This document shows positions 1 to 9,798 of a DNA stretch of 27,468 nucleotides, in pieces. The translations under genes were made by a program, and so were the position numbers. This stretch comes from Gammaproteobacteria bacterium (GTDB lineage: Bacteria; Pseudomonadota; Gammaproteobacteria; Eutrophobiales; Eutrophobiaceae): contig SMWN01000012.1 in the NCBI GenBank assembly GCA_004356415.1, positions 1-27,468 of the forward strand, written 5' to 3'. Below the pieces are notes generated by a model. The model was not told the DNA's origin and did no database searches. It was given only the letters and a program-made list of their open reading frames with translations. Numbering within the stretch: the first letter of the stretch is position 1; each line of letters starts with the position of its first letter.

Positions 1-26
1 CCGTTCTTCCTTAGCCCAACACTTAT

Positions 27-113
27 GCCGAGGTGGCGGAATTGGTAGACGCGCTAGCTTCAGGTGCTAGTATGGGTAACCATGTGGAGGTTCAAGTCCT
101 CTTCTCGGCACCA
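27..113 (+). tRNA. tRNA-Leu (anticodon CAG)
   Basis: The sequence folds as a class II tRNA. The acceptor stem GCCGAGG pairs with TCTCGGC (last pair G-U), followed by discriminator A and an encoded CCA at 111-113. The anticodon stem CTAGC/GCTAG holds the loop TTCAGGT, giving anticodon CAG at 61-63. A long variable arm precedes the T arm (GGAGG TTCAAGT). It decodes CUG leucine codons. It points toward purA, so the two are convergent. Its last 12 bases plus one flanking base recur at 239-251. Confidence 0.97.
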
Positions 114-251
114 TAATTACATTGTAAATTCATAGATGTACCTCGTCGAAGACTACGTCCTCGTCACTCATTTGCGCATCCATGCGCCCGCGACACTTGT
201 GCTCACCCCACAAGGGGGTACCGAGGTCCTGCACGTCGTTCTCGGCACCAT
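114..251. other. GC-rich structured spacer ending in a copy of the tRNA-Leu 3' end
   Basis: A 13-bp direct repeat, TTCTCGGCACCAT, occurs at 102-114 (tRNA 3' end) and 239-251. The bases between are richer in G+C than the neighbours. They contain hairpins: CCCC/GGGG at 206-217, and a 9-position stem (217-225 with 241-249) that is fully paired in minus-strand RNA with one G-U. The hairpin may end purA transcription. The repeat may instead mark a former integration site or a decayed tRNA copy. No convincing gene is visible here. Confidence 0.45.
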
Positions 252-282
252 TGATTTCTTTGTTATACCCAAACTACTTGTA

Positions 283-1593
<1,311 letters not shown>

Positions 1594-1611
1594 TTAGAAT
1601 ACAAAAATGTG

Positions 1612-2808
1612 TTATTGAGGAACAACGACCCACAGACCGTCCTGACATTCAAGTCGCTTGTCACAACCCATGTCTTCCGGCGTATCATTCTGCCCCGGCA
1701 ATTCGCAGATAACGATTTTACCCTGATTTCGTAAATTTCTGATGGCCTCCATTTGACCTGGCTCATCACTGCACGGCACAAAAATACCCGGGATGCTTTC
1801 TGCATCACTATTACTCAGGCCGAGTAAGGTTTTAATATCTGTACTAAATCCGGTTGCTGGACGTGCACGACCAAAAGCACTTCCAATATCATCATAGCGT
1901 CCACCAAAAGCGATGCCCTGACCACAGCCCGGCACATAAGCTGTAAAGACAATTCCCGTGTGATAGTGATATCCGCGCAATTCGGACAAATCAAAATTCA
2001 ATGTCACCTCTGGCATTCTCTTGCTGATCAATTCGAATATATTCTGTAATTCATCCAGACAATACTTAATCTCTGAATTAATATTTTCAAATGAAGCTCT
2101 GGCTTCTTTGAAATCATCAATTGCACCATTCGCAGTTATCAACGCTTTAAACATCTTTCCTGCTTCTGCAGACAAAGAACCTTCTGAAATCATGTCATTT
2201 AATTCAGGCATCGCCTTTCGCTGTAGTACATCAAATAATTCCAGTTCCTTGTCTTCTTTGAGGCCTTCATCCAGTTTTGCTAATTGAACAAGATTGTTAT
2301 AAACACCGACGTGACCAAGATCGACATGAATTTTTTCAATCCCTGCCTTCTTTAACGTCTCAATCATTAAACACAATACTTCGATATCACTTTCAATCCC
2401 TTTGTGTCCATAGAGCTCAGCACCCACCTGCAATGGGCTTCGATTACCCCCGGTATTTTCTGGACGCGTATGCAAAACCGTTCCCAGATAACATAATCTC
2501 GTCGGCACTTCCCTCTTCAGATTATGGGCATCGATTCTCGCAACCTGGGGTGTTGTATCGGCACGCACACCCATTAAGCGACCACTTAGCTGATCAGTCA
2601 GTTTAAATATTTGCAGATCCAGATCTTTGCCTGTCCCCGTAAGTAAAGAATCCATATATTCAATCATTGGCGGAATCACTAATTGGTATCCCCACGTTGC
2701 ATATAGATCAATGATCCCCCGACACAACTGATCGAGCTGCCCGGCTCGAGGTGGCAGTATTTCTTCTATCCCTTCAGGTAATATCCAACTACTTTGAGTC
2801 TTCATCAT
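1612..2808 (-). CDS. hisZ: ATP phosphoribosyltransferase regulatory subunit (HisRS-like)
   Basis: HisZ is a histidyl-tRNA-synthetase paralogue that pairs with short-form HisG in the first step of histidine synthesis and confers feedback control. The 398-residue protein opens with WILPEGIEEILPP and keeps class II core motifs such as RADTTPQVAR and GGRYDDIGSAFGRARPATGF. It lacks the C-terminal anticodon-binding domain of a true HisRS, which with its length and its position next to purA favours HisZ over HisS. Two adjacent ATG codons (2808 and 2805) are possible starts and neither has a clear Shine-Dalgarno. By family knowledge the cell should carry a short HisG elsewhere; it is not in this window. 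Confidence 0.92.
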   Translation of the reverse strand: MMKTQSSWILPEGIEEILPPRAGQLDQLCRGIIDLYATWGYQLVIPPMIEYMDSLLTGTGKDLDLQIFKLTDQLSGRLMGVRADTTPQVARIDAHNLKREVPTRLCYLGTVLHTRPENTGGNRSPLQVGAELYGHKGIESDIEVLCLMIETLKKAGIEKIHVDLGHVGVYNNLVQLAKLDEGLKEDKELELFDVLQRKAMPELNDMISEGSLSAEAGKMFKALITANGAIDDFKEARASFENINSEIKYCLDELQNIFELISKRMPEVTLNFDLSELRGYHYHTGIVFTAYVPGCGQGIAFGGRYDDIGSAFGRARPATGFSTDIKTLLGLSNSDAESIPGIFVPCSDEPGQMEAIRNLRNQGKIVICELPGQNDTPEDMGCDKRLECQDGLWVVVPQ

Positions 2809-2841
2809 ATTTTTTGAAACTTATTGATTTTTACTTGGGGC

Positions 2842-3027
2842 TCAACGAACCAAATAAAGTAATAGCAACCCCGACAGCATGCTCGTCAATCCAATAAAAC
2901 GTAATTTCGTATCATTCATACCTGCAACCAAAATGAACATTTTACGTAAGCCTGCAGGATTACAAAACGGCATGATTCCCTCGATAATGAAGACCAAGGC
3001 CAGTGCTGTAAAAAAGTCAATCCACAT
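2842..3027 (-). CDS. DUF2065 small inner-membrane protein (YjeT-like)
   Basis: This 61-residue protein is nearly all hydrophobic. One membrane span covers about residues 3-20 (DFFTALALVFIIEGIMPF) and a second lies at the C-terminus (GLTSMLSGLLLLYLV). A short polar linker with NDTKLRFIG lies between them. An AGGA ribosome site precedes the ATG. Its place immediately after hflC and before hisZ is the usual position of the DUF2065/YjeT family in gammaproteobacteria. Its function is not known. A link to the HflKC membrane complex is only suggested by gene order. Confidence 0.88.
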   Translation of the reverse strand: MWIDFFTALALVFIIEGIMPFCNPAGLRKMFILVAGMNDTKLRFIGLTSMLSGLLLLYLVR

Positions 3028-3139
3028 CAGGTTTTCCTAAGATCTTTTTGCAACACAGGCCAAATCTGCCGGAGATACCCTGGTAAATTTCCAGGATACC
3101 TCTGACTCGATTCTAGATTATAAATCTTGGGTTATAACG

Positions 3140-4006
3140 CTATCGACCTAGCGGATGATTAAAATATTTAAAGAAATCTGACTCAGGCGAAATCAGCAGA
3201 ATATCATTTTGGCCACCAAAACTTTTCTGATAGGCCGTTAAACTCCTGTAGAAGGCATAGAATTCCTTATCCTTACCGAAGGCAGCGGCATAAGTCTCCG
3301 TTGCCTGTGCATCACCTTCACCCCTGGTGATCTCGGCATCACGATAAGCATTCGCCAGGATGACTTCCCGTTCCCTATCAGCAGTTGCGCTAATCCTTTC
3401 AGCAGCTTCCGCACCGCGTGCGCGAAAATCCTTGGCTACGCGTAAACGCTCAGCGCGCATTCTCTCATAAACGGAGTGGCTGACTTCTGCTGGCAAATCA
3501 ATCCTTTTTGTTCTGATATCAACGACCAATATACCCAGTTCCTGTGGTAATTGAGCTATCGTTGCTGCAAGCGCATCAAATATTTCACCACGATCACCAG
3601 CCACCACTTCCTGTACGGTTTTCTTACCAAATTCATCACGCAATGCTCTGGTGATTCGCTGTTCAAGCAATCCATTCGCATATTGAACGTCACCACCCAG
3701 GGATATCGTGTAAAACTTGCCAACGTCAGAAATACGCCATTTGACGTAATAGTCGACAATCACATCTTTTTTCTCTTTAGTAAGAAAACGTTGCGGCTCC
3801 TGATCAAGGTTTAATAACCTTTTCTCAAAAGTCTGTGAGGTATTTACACCTGGGATTTTAAAATGTAGACCTGGCTTATAATCAGACCTCTCAATTTCAC
3901 GAAATTTGAAGACAATTGCTTGCTCCCATTGTTGAACCTTAAACAGGGAAACAGACGCAATCAGTGCCAGTAAAATAACTGCAATAATAATCTTTGGACC
4001 CATCAT
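3140..4006 (-). CDS. hflC: HflC, SPFH/prohibitin-family membrane protein
   Basis: HflC assembles with HflK into a large periplasm-facing cage around the FtsH protease and modulates degradation of membrane proteins. The 288-residue protein has one N-terminal membrane anchor (about residues 4-22), then the SPFH/band-7 domain. A helical segment follows (about 165-225, rich in Arg, Ala and Glu: RAEAAERISATADRERE). The start ATG overlaps the hflK stop by one base (TAATG) and has an AGGAG site 7 bases upstream, so the two subunits are translationally coupled, as expected for a one-to-one complex. Confidence 0.96.
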   Translation of the reverse strand: MMGPKIIIAVILLALIASVSLFKVQQWEQAIVFKFREIERSDYKPGLHFKIPGVNTSQTFEKRLLNLDQEPQRFLTKEKKDVIVDYYVKWRISDVGKFYTISLGGDVQYANGLLEQRITRALRDEFGKKTVQEVVAGDRGEIFDALAATIAQLPQELGILVVDIRTKRIDLPAEVSHSVYERMRAERLRVAKDFRARGAEAAERISATADREREVILANAYRDAEITRGEGDAQATETYAAAFGKDKEFYAFYRSLTAYQKSFGGQNDILLISPESDFFKYFNHPLGR

Positions 4007-5154
4007 TAACGTACTCCTCTACTTCTGTTTCCAGGCTGACCAGGCACAGATCCCGGAAGCCTTGACTGTGCATCTGATTTAAACTGTCCAGGAACTGACA
4101 ATCTCCCAGCAGACAATTCTCCGCGCCTCTCCATTAATTTATCAATTGGCAAGTACATCAAACTATTACTATTTACAGAATCAATCAGTACTTTGCTGGA
4201 ATTCGATAAAACGGATTCAATTGCGTCAATGTAGAGACGCTGACGTGTCACCTCTGGTGCGAGTTGATACTCTGCGAGTAATTGCTCAAATCGACTGGCC
4301 TCACCTTCGGCCCTGGCGATGACTTTTGCCTTATAGGCAGTCGCTTCTTCACGCAAGCGTGCGGCCCCACCCCTCGCCTTTGGAATAGTATCGTTTCTAT
4401 ATGCCTCTGCCTGGTTGACCGATTTCTGTTCATCCTCTCTTGCCTTGATGGCATCATCAAACGCAGCCTTTACTTCATCAGGCGGTTTTGCTGTTTGCAT
4501 TTCAACCTTGGCAATCACAACACCAGATTTGTAAATATCCATGATTTCCTGGATTAAAACTTCCTGTCTCTGGGCAATCTCACTTCGACCTTCGGTCAGA
4601 ACAAAATCCAGTTTGCTCTTACCAATCACCTCACGCACAGCACTTTCAGTCACTTGTCGCAAGGTTGCAGCGGGTGCTAAAAGATTGAACAGATAATCAG
4701 CTGGATCCCTGATCTTCCATTGCACTGCGACTTCAACATCAACAATATTCTCATCTTGCGTCAACATAGTCGCCTGATGGCTAATTGAACGCAATTGTCC
4801 AACGTTCACTTTAATCACTTTTTCAATTGGACGTGGGAAACGCAAACTAAGCCCAGGTGGCAGATCGGCCACATGTTCACCGAAACGCAAAACAACTCCA
4901 CGCTCCTGTTCGTCAATTGCATAGAATGAATCGAAAACCAACCAGGCCATGATTGCGATTAAAATAAAGGCCACTGGTAATGCGGAACCGCCCCCATTGG
5001 ATGATGTTCTTCCAAATATCCCCCCCAGACTTTGCTGCATCTTGCGTACAATCTCATCCAGATCCGGTGGACCATCACCTCTATTTTTCCTGCCCCCATT
5101 ACTACCCCAGGGGTCTTTCCCGTTATTTCCACCAGGTGGTTCATTCCAACCCAT
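4006..5154 (-). CDS. hflK: HflK, SPFH/prohibitin-family membrane protein
   Basis: HflK is the partner of HflC in the FtsH-modulating membrane complex. I place the start at the ATG at 5154 (382 residues, beginning MGWNEPPGG). GGAGGA lies 8 bases upstream of it, and known HflK proteins begin MAWN; an ATG 27 bases further upstream has no good ribosome site. The order is a Gly/Asn-rich cytoplasmic tail, PPDLDEIVRKMQ, a single membrane span (about residues 60-80), the SPFH domain with ERGVVLRFG, and a coiled-coil containing EVKAAFDDAIKAREDEQ. A short Arg/Gly/Ser-rich tail ends the protein. It lies 56 bp downstream of hflX. Confidence 0.96.
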   Translation of the reverse strand: MGWNEPPGGNNGKDPWGSNGGRKNRGDGPPDLDEIVRKMQQSLGGIFGRTSSNGGGSALPVAFILIAIMAWLVFDSFYAIDEQERGVVLRFGEHVADLPPGLSLRFPRPIEKVIKVNVGQLRSISHQATMLTQDENIVDVEVAVQWKIRDPADYLFNLLAPAATLRQVTESAVREVIGKSKLDFVLTEGRSEIAQRQEVLIQEIMDIYKSGVVIAKVEMQTAKPPDEVKAAFDDAIKAREDEQKSVNQAEAYRNDTIPKARGGAARLREEATAYKAKVIARAEGEASRFEQLLAEYQLAPEVTRQRLYIDAIESVLSNSSKVLIDSVNSNSLMYLPIDKLMERRGELSAGRLSVPGQFKSDAQSRLPGSVPGQPGNRSRGVR

Positions 5155-5210
5155 ACGATATTTCCTCCAATCTTCAGGCATTACACCAATTCTCTAGGCC
5201 GTGTATTGTC

Positions 5211-6527
5211 TCACTGTCGCAGTATATCTTCCAGACCTGATTCCACGCTTATTTCCTGGCCCAGTTCAAGCCCCGATTGCCGAAACAGCTGGTCTAATCT
5301 TTGCGATTCAATATCGACTTCCATTACCCAACCCCCTTTTTCATCGCACCGTTCATTGCGCACAACGCCCATACCAAATAAGTGTGCTCGTAATTTTCCT
5401 GCAGATGCCGGCAAACTAAGTCGATGATGCTGGACTCTGGAACGAATAAACTGGGTAATCGCCATTAATAGGCCATCAATGCCTTCACCAGTACTGGCTG
5501 ATAACCATACTCTGTCCAGAGAATTGTTCTCATTCATTTCAATTCTTGCGCTCATTTCTTCATTCAGATCAATCTTATTGTAAACCTCAATCTGCGGAAC
5601 ACCCCCGGCCCCGATTTCGTTGATGACCTGATTGACCTGCTCAATCTGACTATGACGTTGATCACTGGTAACATCTACAATGTGTAAAAGTAGATCTGCT
5701 GCTATGATTTCTTCCAATGTGGCATGAAATGCGTCCACGAGATCATGCGGGAGATGTCTGATAAAGCCGACTGTGTCGGTTAAAATCACCGGGGTTGCAG
5801 GTGCCAGTTCAATACGTCGAAATGTTGGGTCGAGTGTTGCAAACAGCTTGTTCGCAACGTAGACATCCGAACCCGTCAGTCGATTGAATAATGTAGATTT
5901 CCCCGCGTTGGTATAGCCCACAAGAGACACCACCGGGATGGCAGATCGGGTTCGTCTTTTTCTCCCTTGCTGGCGCTGGCGCCTGACCTTCTCCAGGCGA
6001 GTGTTTATTGTCTTGATTCGTTTGCCTATCAAGCGACGGTCTGTCTCCAACTGTGTTTCGCCGGGGCCCCTTAAGCCAATTCCCCCTTTCTGGCGCTCTA
6101 AATGTGTCCAACCCCGGATCAGACGGGTCGACAAATGTTGCAATTGCGCCAATTCGACCTGCAATTTTCCTTCAAAACTTCTTGCCCGCTGGGCGAAAAT
6201 ATCGAGGATTAGTCCAACACGATCAACCACTCTACATTGGCAAGCTTTCTCCAGATTGCGCTCCTGTCTAGGACTGAGTGTATGATTAAATATGACGACA
6301 TCGGCCTGAGTGGCCATCACTATTTGTTTGATTTCCTCGACCTTTCCACAGCCGATGAAAAACCTGGGATCGGGCACATTTCTGGAACATGTCACGGTAC
6401 TTGCAGGGTGGAGTCCAGCGGAGGTCACTAACTCAACAAATTCATCAAGTCCTTCATTGAATTCAGTCTTTTGAAACTCTATATTAACGAGAACAGCAAG
6501 CTCGCTGATGATTGCCTCGTTACTCAA
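5211..6527 (-). CDS. hflX: Ribosome-associated GTPase HflX
   Basis: HflX is a translational GTPase that splits or rescues stalled ribosomes, notably under heat stress. The 438-residue protein has the N-terminal HflX domain with the ERQKGGIGLRGPGE element and an Arg-rich helical linker. The G domain shows P-loop GYTNAGKST near residue 205, DTVGF near 250 and NKID near 317. The probable start is TTG at 6527: it places the AVLV strand about 10 residues in, as in E. coli HflX, and no ATG is suitably placed. The ribosome site is poor (GGA about 9 bases upstream), so expression may depend on read-through from hfq, which ends 24 bp upstream. Confidence 0.95.
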   Translation of the reverse strand: MSNEAIISELAVLVNIEFQKTEFNEGLDEFVELVTSAGLHPASTVTCSRNVPDPRFFIGCGKVEEIKQIVMATQADVVIFNHTLSPRQERNLEKACQCRVVDRVGLILDIFAQRARSFEGKLQVELAQLQHLSTRLIRGWTHLERQKGGIGLRGPGETQLETDRRLIGKRIKTINTRLEKVRRQRQQGRKRRTRSAIPVVSLVGYTNAGKSTLFNRLTGSDVYVANKLFATLDPTFRRIELAPATPVILTDTVGFIRHLPHDLVDAFHATLEEIIAADLLLHIVDVTSDQRHSQIEQVNQVINEIGAGGVPQIEVYNKIDLNEEMSARIEMNENNSLDRVWLSASTGEGIDGLLMAITQFIRSRVQHHRLSLPASAGKLRAHLFGMGVVRNERCDEKGGWVMEVDIESQRLDQLFRQSGLELGQEISVESGLEDILRQ

Positions 6528-6551
6528 AAAAATAATCCAAGTAGCGCGGCC

Positions 6552-6842
6552 TTACGCCTCTCCATGATCAAGGCCGTTGTCATGGTCATCATCTGCCCTA
6601 GGCTGCTTATCATGGTCATCGTCTGCCCTGGGCAGCTTGACGTTACGTGCAGGAACAATGGTTGATATTGCATGTTTATAGACGAGTTGACCGACAGAAT
6701 TTTTTAAAAGCACTACAAATTGATCAAATGATTCCACATGTCCTGTGAGTTTAATCCCGTTAACAAGAAATACTGACACAGGTATCCGCTCTTTGCGTAA
6801 AACGTTAAGAAACGGATCTTGCAGGGTATGCCCCTTACTCAT
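6552..6842 (-). CDS. hfq: RNA chaperone Hfq with duplicated acidic tail
   Basis: Hfq forms a hexameric ring that pairs small RNAs with mRNAs. The ATG at 6842 gives [13 protein letters not shown], the usual Hfq start, and AAGGAG lies 8 bases upstream; an in-frame ATG seven codons earlier is not needed. Both Sm motifs are intact: [16 protein letters not shown], then VYKHAISTI carrying the YKH signature. The 96-residue protein ends in an acidic, His-containing tail made of two near-identical ten-residue units ([10 protein letters not shown] and [10 protein letters not shown]) followed by GLDHGEA. Acidic Hfq tips are known to act as nucleic-acid mimics; that this tail does so is inference. It sits between miaA and hflX, the standard order. 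Confidence 0.97.
   Translation of the reverse strand: MSKGHTLQDPFLNVLRKERIPVSVFLVNGIKLTGHVESFDQFVVLLKNSVGQLVYKHAISTIVPARNVKLPRADDDHDKQPRADDDHDNGLDHGEA
6579..6638. repeat. 30-bp tandem duplication inside the hfq 3' end
   Basis: Two adjacent 30-bp units, 6579-6608 and 6609-6638, differ at only a few bases and keep the reading frame. They encode the repeated PRADDDHD element of the Hfq tail. The copies contain the CATGGTCATC and TCTGCCCT blocks. Confidence 0.9.
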
Positions 6843-6877
6843 AACAATTCTCCTTGTTATCAAATTATAATTATTAT

Positions 6878-6894
6878 GAGCCTGACATCGGCTC
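6878..6894. promoter_or_regulatory. Hairpin in the hfq leader
   Basis: GAGCC at 6878-6882 pairs with GGCTC at 6890-6894 around a 7-base loop, in the 115-bp gap between miaA and hfq and about 35 bases before the hfq start. In the + direction it is followed by a T-rich run (TTTTATTATTTTTT), which is terminator-like, but no + strand gene ends here. In hfq mRNA it would be a leader stem-loop or a weak attenuator. Confidence 0.4.
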
Positions 6895-6957
6895 TTTTAT
6901 TATTTTTTATTGGAACCTCTAAGCACGCACGGGCCCCTTAGTTATCTGCATAGTATA

Positions 6958-7902
6958 TTACATTTGGGACAATAAATGCTCTTTTTGCCCCAAAATCCCC
7001 TGTATCTTGTCAACGAGTTCGGATTCCCCACAATTAAAGAAAATGGCATTTTCTTCTTTTCTTAGCCAGGTCATTTGTCGCTTTGCCAATTGTCGCGTTG
7101 CAATAATTCCTTTTTCAACCATTTGACCGTAATCCATTTTTCCATCCAGATAATCCCATATCTGCCGATAACCAACCATTCGCATGGCGGACAATGTCCC
7201 GCAAAATCGGTCATTTCCATAAAAAGTCCTGACTTCCTCGACGAATCCCTGATCAAGCATCTTCAGGAATCTAGTTTTGATTCTCTCATACAGCATTATC
7301 CGATCTTCCGGGTTAAGAATAATTTTAATCACCTCGAAGGGTAGTGGTCTTGATGTCTCATCTTTAAAGTGATCGGTCATATTACGACCACTAATTTCGT
7401 AGATTTCCAGGGCACGCTGGATCCGTTGAGGATCATTCGGGTGAATCCTGTCAGCAGCCACAGGATCAATCCCGGCAAGCCGTCTGTGCATGGCCTCCCA
7501 ACCTAACTCATTGGCTTCTGACTCGAGCTGCTGTCTTACTTCCTCATCCGCGTCCGGTAAATCCGAGATTCCAGACTCCAGAGAACGGAAATATAAACCA
7601 GACCCACCCACAAGTAGCGGCACCCGCTGATCTGTATGTATTTCATCGATCGCTTGCAAGGCATCGCGTCGAAATCTGGCAGCCGAGTAAGTCTCATCTG
7701 GCTCACAGACATCAATCAGGCGATGCGGAACCTTTTTGAGGAGAACCTTGGACGGCTTGGCCGTGCCGATATCCATCCCCCGGTAAACCATGGCAGAATC
7801 AACGCTGATGAGTTCTATGGGAAGTCGATTGAATAGCTCCACTGCAATGTCGGTCTTTCCTGTTGCCGTCGGTCCCATTAAAAAAATAGCAGGTAAAGTC
7901 AT
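6958..7902 (-). CDS. miaA: tRNA dimethylallyltransferase
   Basis: MiaA transfers a dimethylallyl group to A37 of tRNAs that read codons starting with U, helping frame maintenance. The 314-residue length is typical. Motifs in order are P-loop GPTATGKT (residues 10-17), DSAMVYRGMDIGTAKP, GGSGLYFRSL and the conserved RIQRALEIYEISG. A helical tRNA-contacting part follows, ending with TRQLAKRQMTWLR. The start ATG lies one base after the mutL stop, so translation coupling with mutL is likely. The miaA-hfq arrangement is the classical one. Confidence 0.97.
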   Translation of the reverse strand: MTLPAIFLMGPTATGKTDIAVELFNRLPIELISVDSAMVYRGMDIGTAKPSKVLLKKVPHRLIDVCEPDETYSAARFRRDALQAIDEIHTDQRVPLLVGGSGLYFRSLESGISDLPDADEEVRQQLESEANELGWEAMHRRLAGIDPVAADRIHPNDPQRIQRALEIYEISGRNMTDHFKDETSRPLPFEVIKIILNPEDRIMLYERIKTRFLKMLDQGFVEEVRTFYGNDRFCGTLSAMRMVGYRQIWDYLDGKMDYGQMVEKGIIATRQLAKRQMTWLRKEENAIFFNCGESELVDKIQGILGQKEHLLSQM

Positions 7903-7903
7903 C

Positions 7904-9667
7904 TCAGCCTTTTCTCTTCAATAAATTACTAAGAGTTTCACCATCGAGAATCCGCCATGCACCATTCTTTAAATTTATTGCAGACGTCATACTGACCACT
8001 TTTAATTCAGTCAGTAGTTGTGTCACCAACCTGTCGTCTATATTTATCGATCCTGCATCATTCACATGCCCGGACATCATGGATAGGATCTGCCAGTTAG
8101 ATTGGCCAGATTTTATCAGTTGGATCATGTCATCTATCAGTTTCGTTATGTCTGCATACTCAAATAGTATAGGTATTTCACGTATTAATAAGCTAGCTGG
8201 CGCGACCCGCTCTATTTTCAAACCAAAACTTTTAAATACAGACACTTTACTCTCGACCAAATTACCCTCTTCTATCGAAACGTTCATTGTGAGTGGCACA
8301 AGTAATGGCCTTCTACGAATTCCTTGTTTTGCGAAATCATTTTCCAGTTTCGATAAGACAACAATTTCCTGACACAAAAAAACATCGAGCAAAAATGTTT
8401 GATCCTCCATTTGTGTAATCAGATATCGCCCGTCCTCAATTAGTAGGAAATTATTCGAGGTCGATGACGATTTGTCCCAATACTGACTTTTGGCCTGACT
8501 TTTGGCCTGAATTCTAGACTTTAGAGTAGACGAGTATTGCGCACCTCGTTCCTGAATACCTTTCTCCTGGCTCCCCTGCGTACACCCTGCAAACAACCCA
8601 CTAATATATTGGCTATTGGAAATATCAGGGTGCGCACTTGACTCTGTCCCAGCGGTATTCCTCTCACATGCCTGCTTCAGGGCACTAAAAATAAAATCAT
8701 GGACATCTCTTGACTGACGAAATCTCACCTCTTGTTTGGTAGGATGTACATTGACGTCAACATCACCTGCATCCATCTCCAGAAATAAAACATAGACTGC
8801 GTGTTTACCGGTATAAAGATGATCCTGAGTTGCCAGTCGTACCGCGTGATTCACTTGCTTGTCTCGAATCACTCTACCATTCAAATAAAAATACTGGCGA
8901 TCCACCTGATTCCTGGCAATCCCCGGATGACCTAACCAGCCACATAATCGCAAACCGTTACGTTCGTCACTAAGTTCGAACGCGTTCGAAAGAAATGATT
9001 TGCCAAATACCGCATTTACACGTTCAGTGATATCCTTCTGTTGCCCAGAACACTGCAAAATGGTTTTGTTATTGTGTTTTAAATGGAACGAAACATCATA
9101 TCGACTCAAGGCCACTTGTCGTACAATCTCACGGATATGAAAAAATTCAGTATTATCGGTTCGTAGAAATTTACGTCTCGCTGGCGTATTAAAAAACAGA
9201 TCCCATACCTCAACATTCGTACCAACACCCATGGCTATTGGAGCTTGCTCCGTCTGTGAATCTCCATGTTTTACATCGATTGACCAGCCATGTTCTTCAT
9301 CAAAGATACGAGAAGACAGCTTTAATCTGGAGACAGAAGCAATACTGGATAATGCCTCACCACGAAACCCCAGGGTGTTTATTCTCGCCAGTTCTGCCTG
9401 TGTATTGAGTTTACTGGTCGCATGTTGTGCCAATGCCAGCGGCAGATCTTCAGGATGTATGCCACAACCATTGTCCTGTAGGCTAATCAGCAATCGCCCG
9501 CCTTTCTTGATATCAAGCTTAATCTCGGATGCCCCCGCATCCAGACTATTCTCCAGTAATTCCTTGACCACTGACGCAGGACGTTCAATGACTTCACCCG
9601 CGGCAATCTGGTTAGCAAGTGATGTAGAGAGTTTGTGTATTCTTGAAGGAGAAACTGCATTTGCCAT
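7904..9667 (-). CDS. mutL: DNA mismatch repair protein MutL
   Basis: MutL is the ATPase that connects MutS mismatch recognition to strand incision. The 587-residue protein has the GHKL ATPase domain: IAAGEVIERPASVVKELLENSLDAGA, DNGCGI, and TLGFRGEALSSIASVS are visible as consecutive blocks in the first 110 residues. A variable linker around residues 350-410 contains a small QAKS repeat. The C-terminal dimerisation domain resembles that of E. coli and does not show the DQHAxxE endonuclease motif. This suggests a MutH-type, methyl-directed system rather than a nicking MutL; mutH is not in view. The gene is followed directly by miaA. Confidence 0.96.
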   Translation of the reverse strand: MANAVSPSRIHKLSTSLANQIAAGEVIERPASVVKELLENSLDAGASEIKLDIKKGGRLLISLQDNGCGIHPEDLPLALAQHATSKLNTQAELARINTLGFRGEALSSIASVSRLKLSSRIFDEEHGWSIDVKHGDSQTEQAPIAMGVGTNVEVWDLFFNTPARRKFLRTDNTEFFHIREIVRQVALSRYDVSFHLKHNNKTILQCSGQQKDITERVNAVFGKSFLSNAFELSDERNGLRLCGWLGHPGIARNQVDRQYFYLNGRVIRDKQVNHAVRLATQDHLYTGKHAVYVLFLEMDAGDVDVNVHPTKQEVRFRQSRDVHDFIFSALKQACERNTAGTESSAHPDISNSQYISGLFAGCTQGSQEKGIQERGAQYSSTLKSRIQAKSQAKSQYWDKSSSTSNNFLLIEDGRYLITQMEDQTFLLDVFLCQEIVVLSKLENDFAKQGIRRRPLLVPLTMNVSIEEGNLVESKVSVFKSFGLKIERVAPASLLIREIPILFEYADITKLIDDMIQLIKSGQSNWQILSMMSGHVNDAGSINIDDRLVTQLLTELKVVSMTSAINLKNGAWRILDGETLSNLLKRKG

Positions 9668-9798
9668 AATGCGCTATCATACGGCAGCTATAGATGATCA
9701 GATAGACAACAGATACATCACAGCCAGATTCGCAACAACAAACTAAGCAAAAATGTTCAGGAAACTATTTGGTGAAAAACTCCAAGCAAATTACCCAG

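Noticed and set aside
3079..3110. CCTGG/CCAGG inverted repeat after hflC
   Set aside because: Only five pairs and no T run; too weak to call a terminator.
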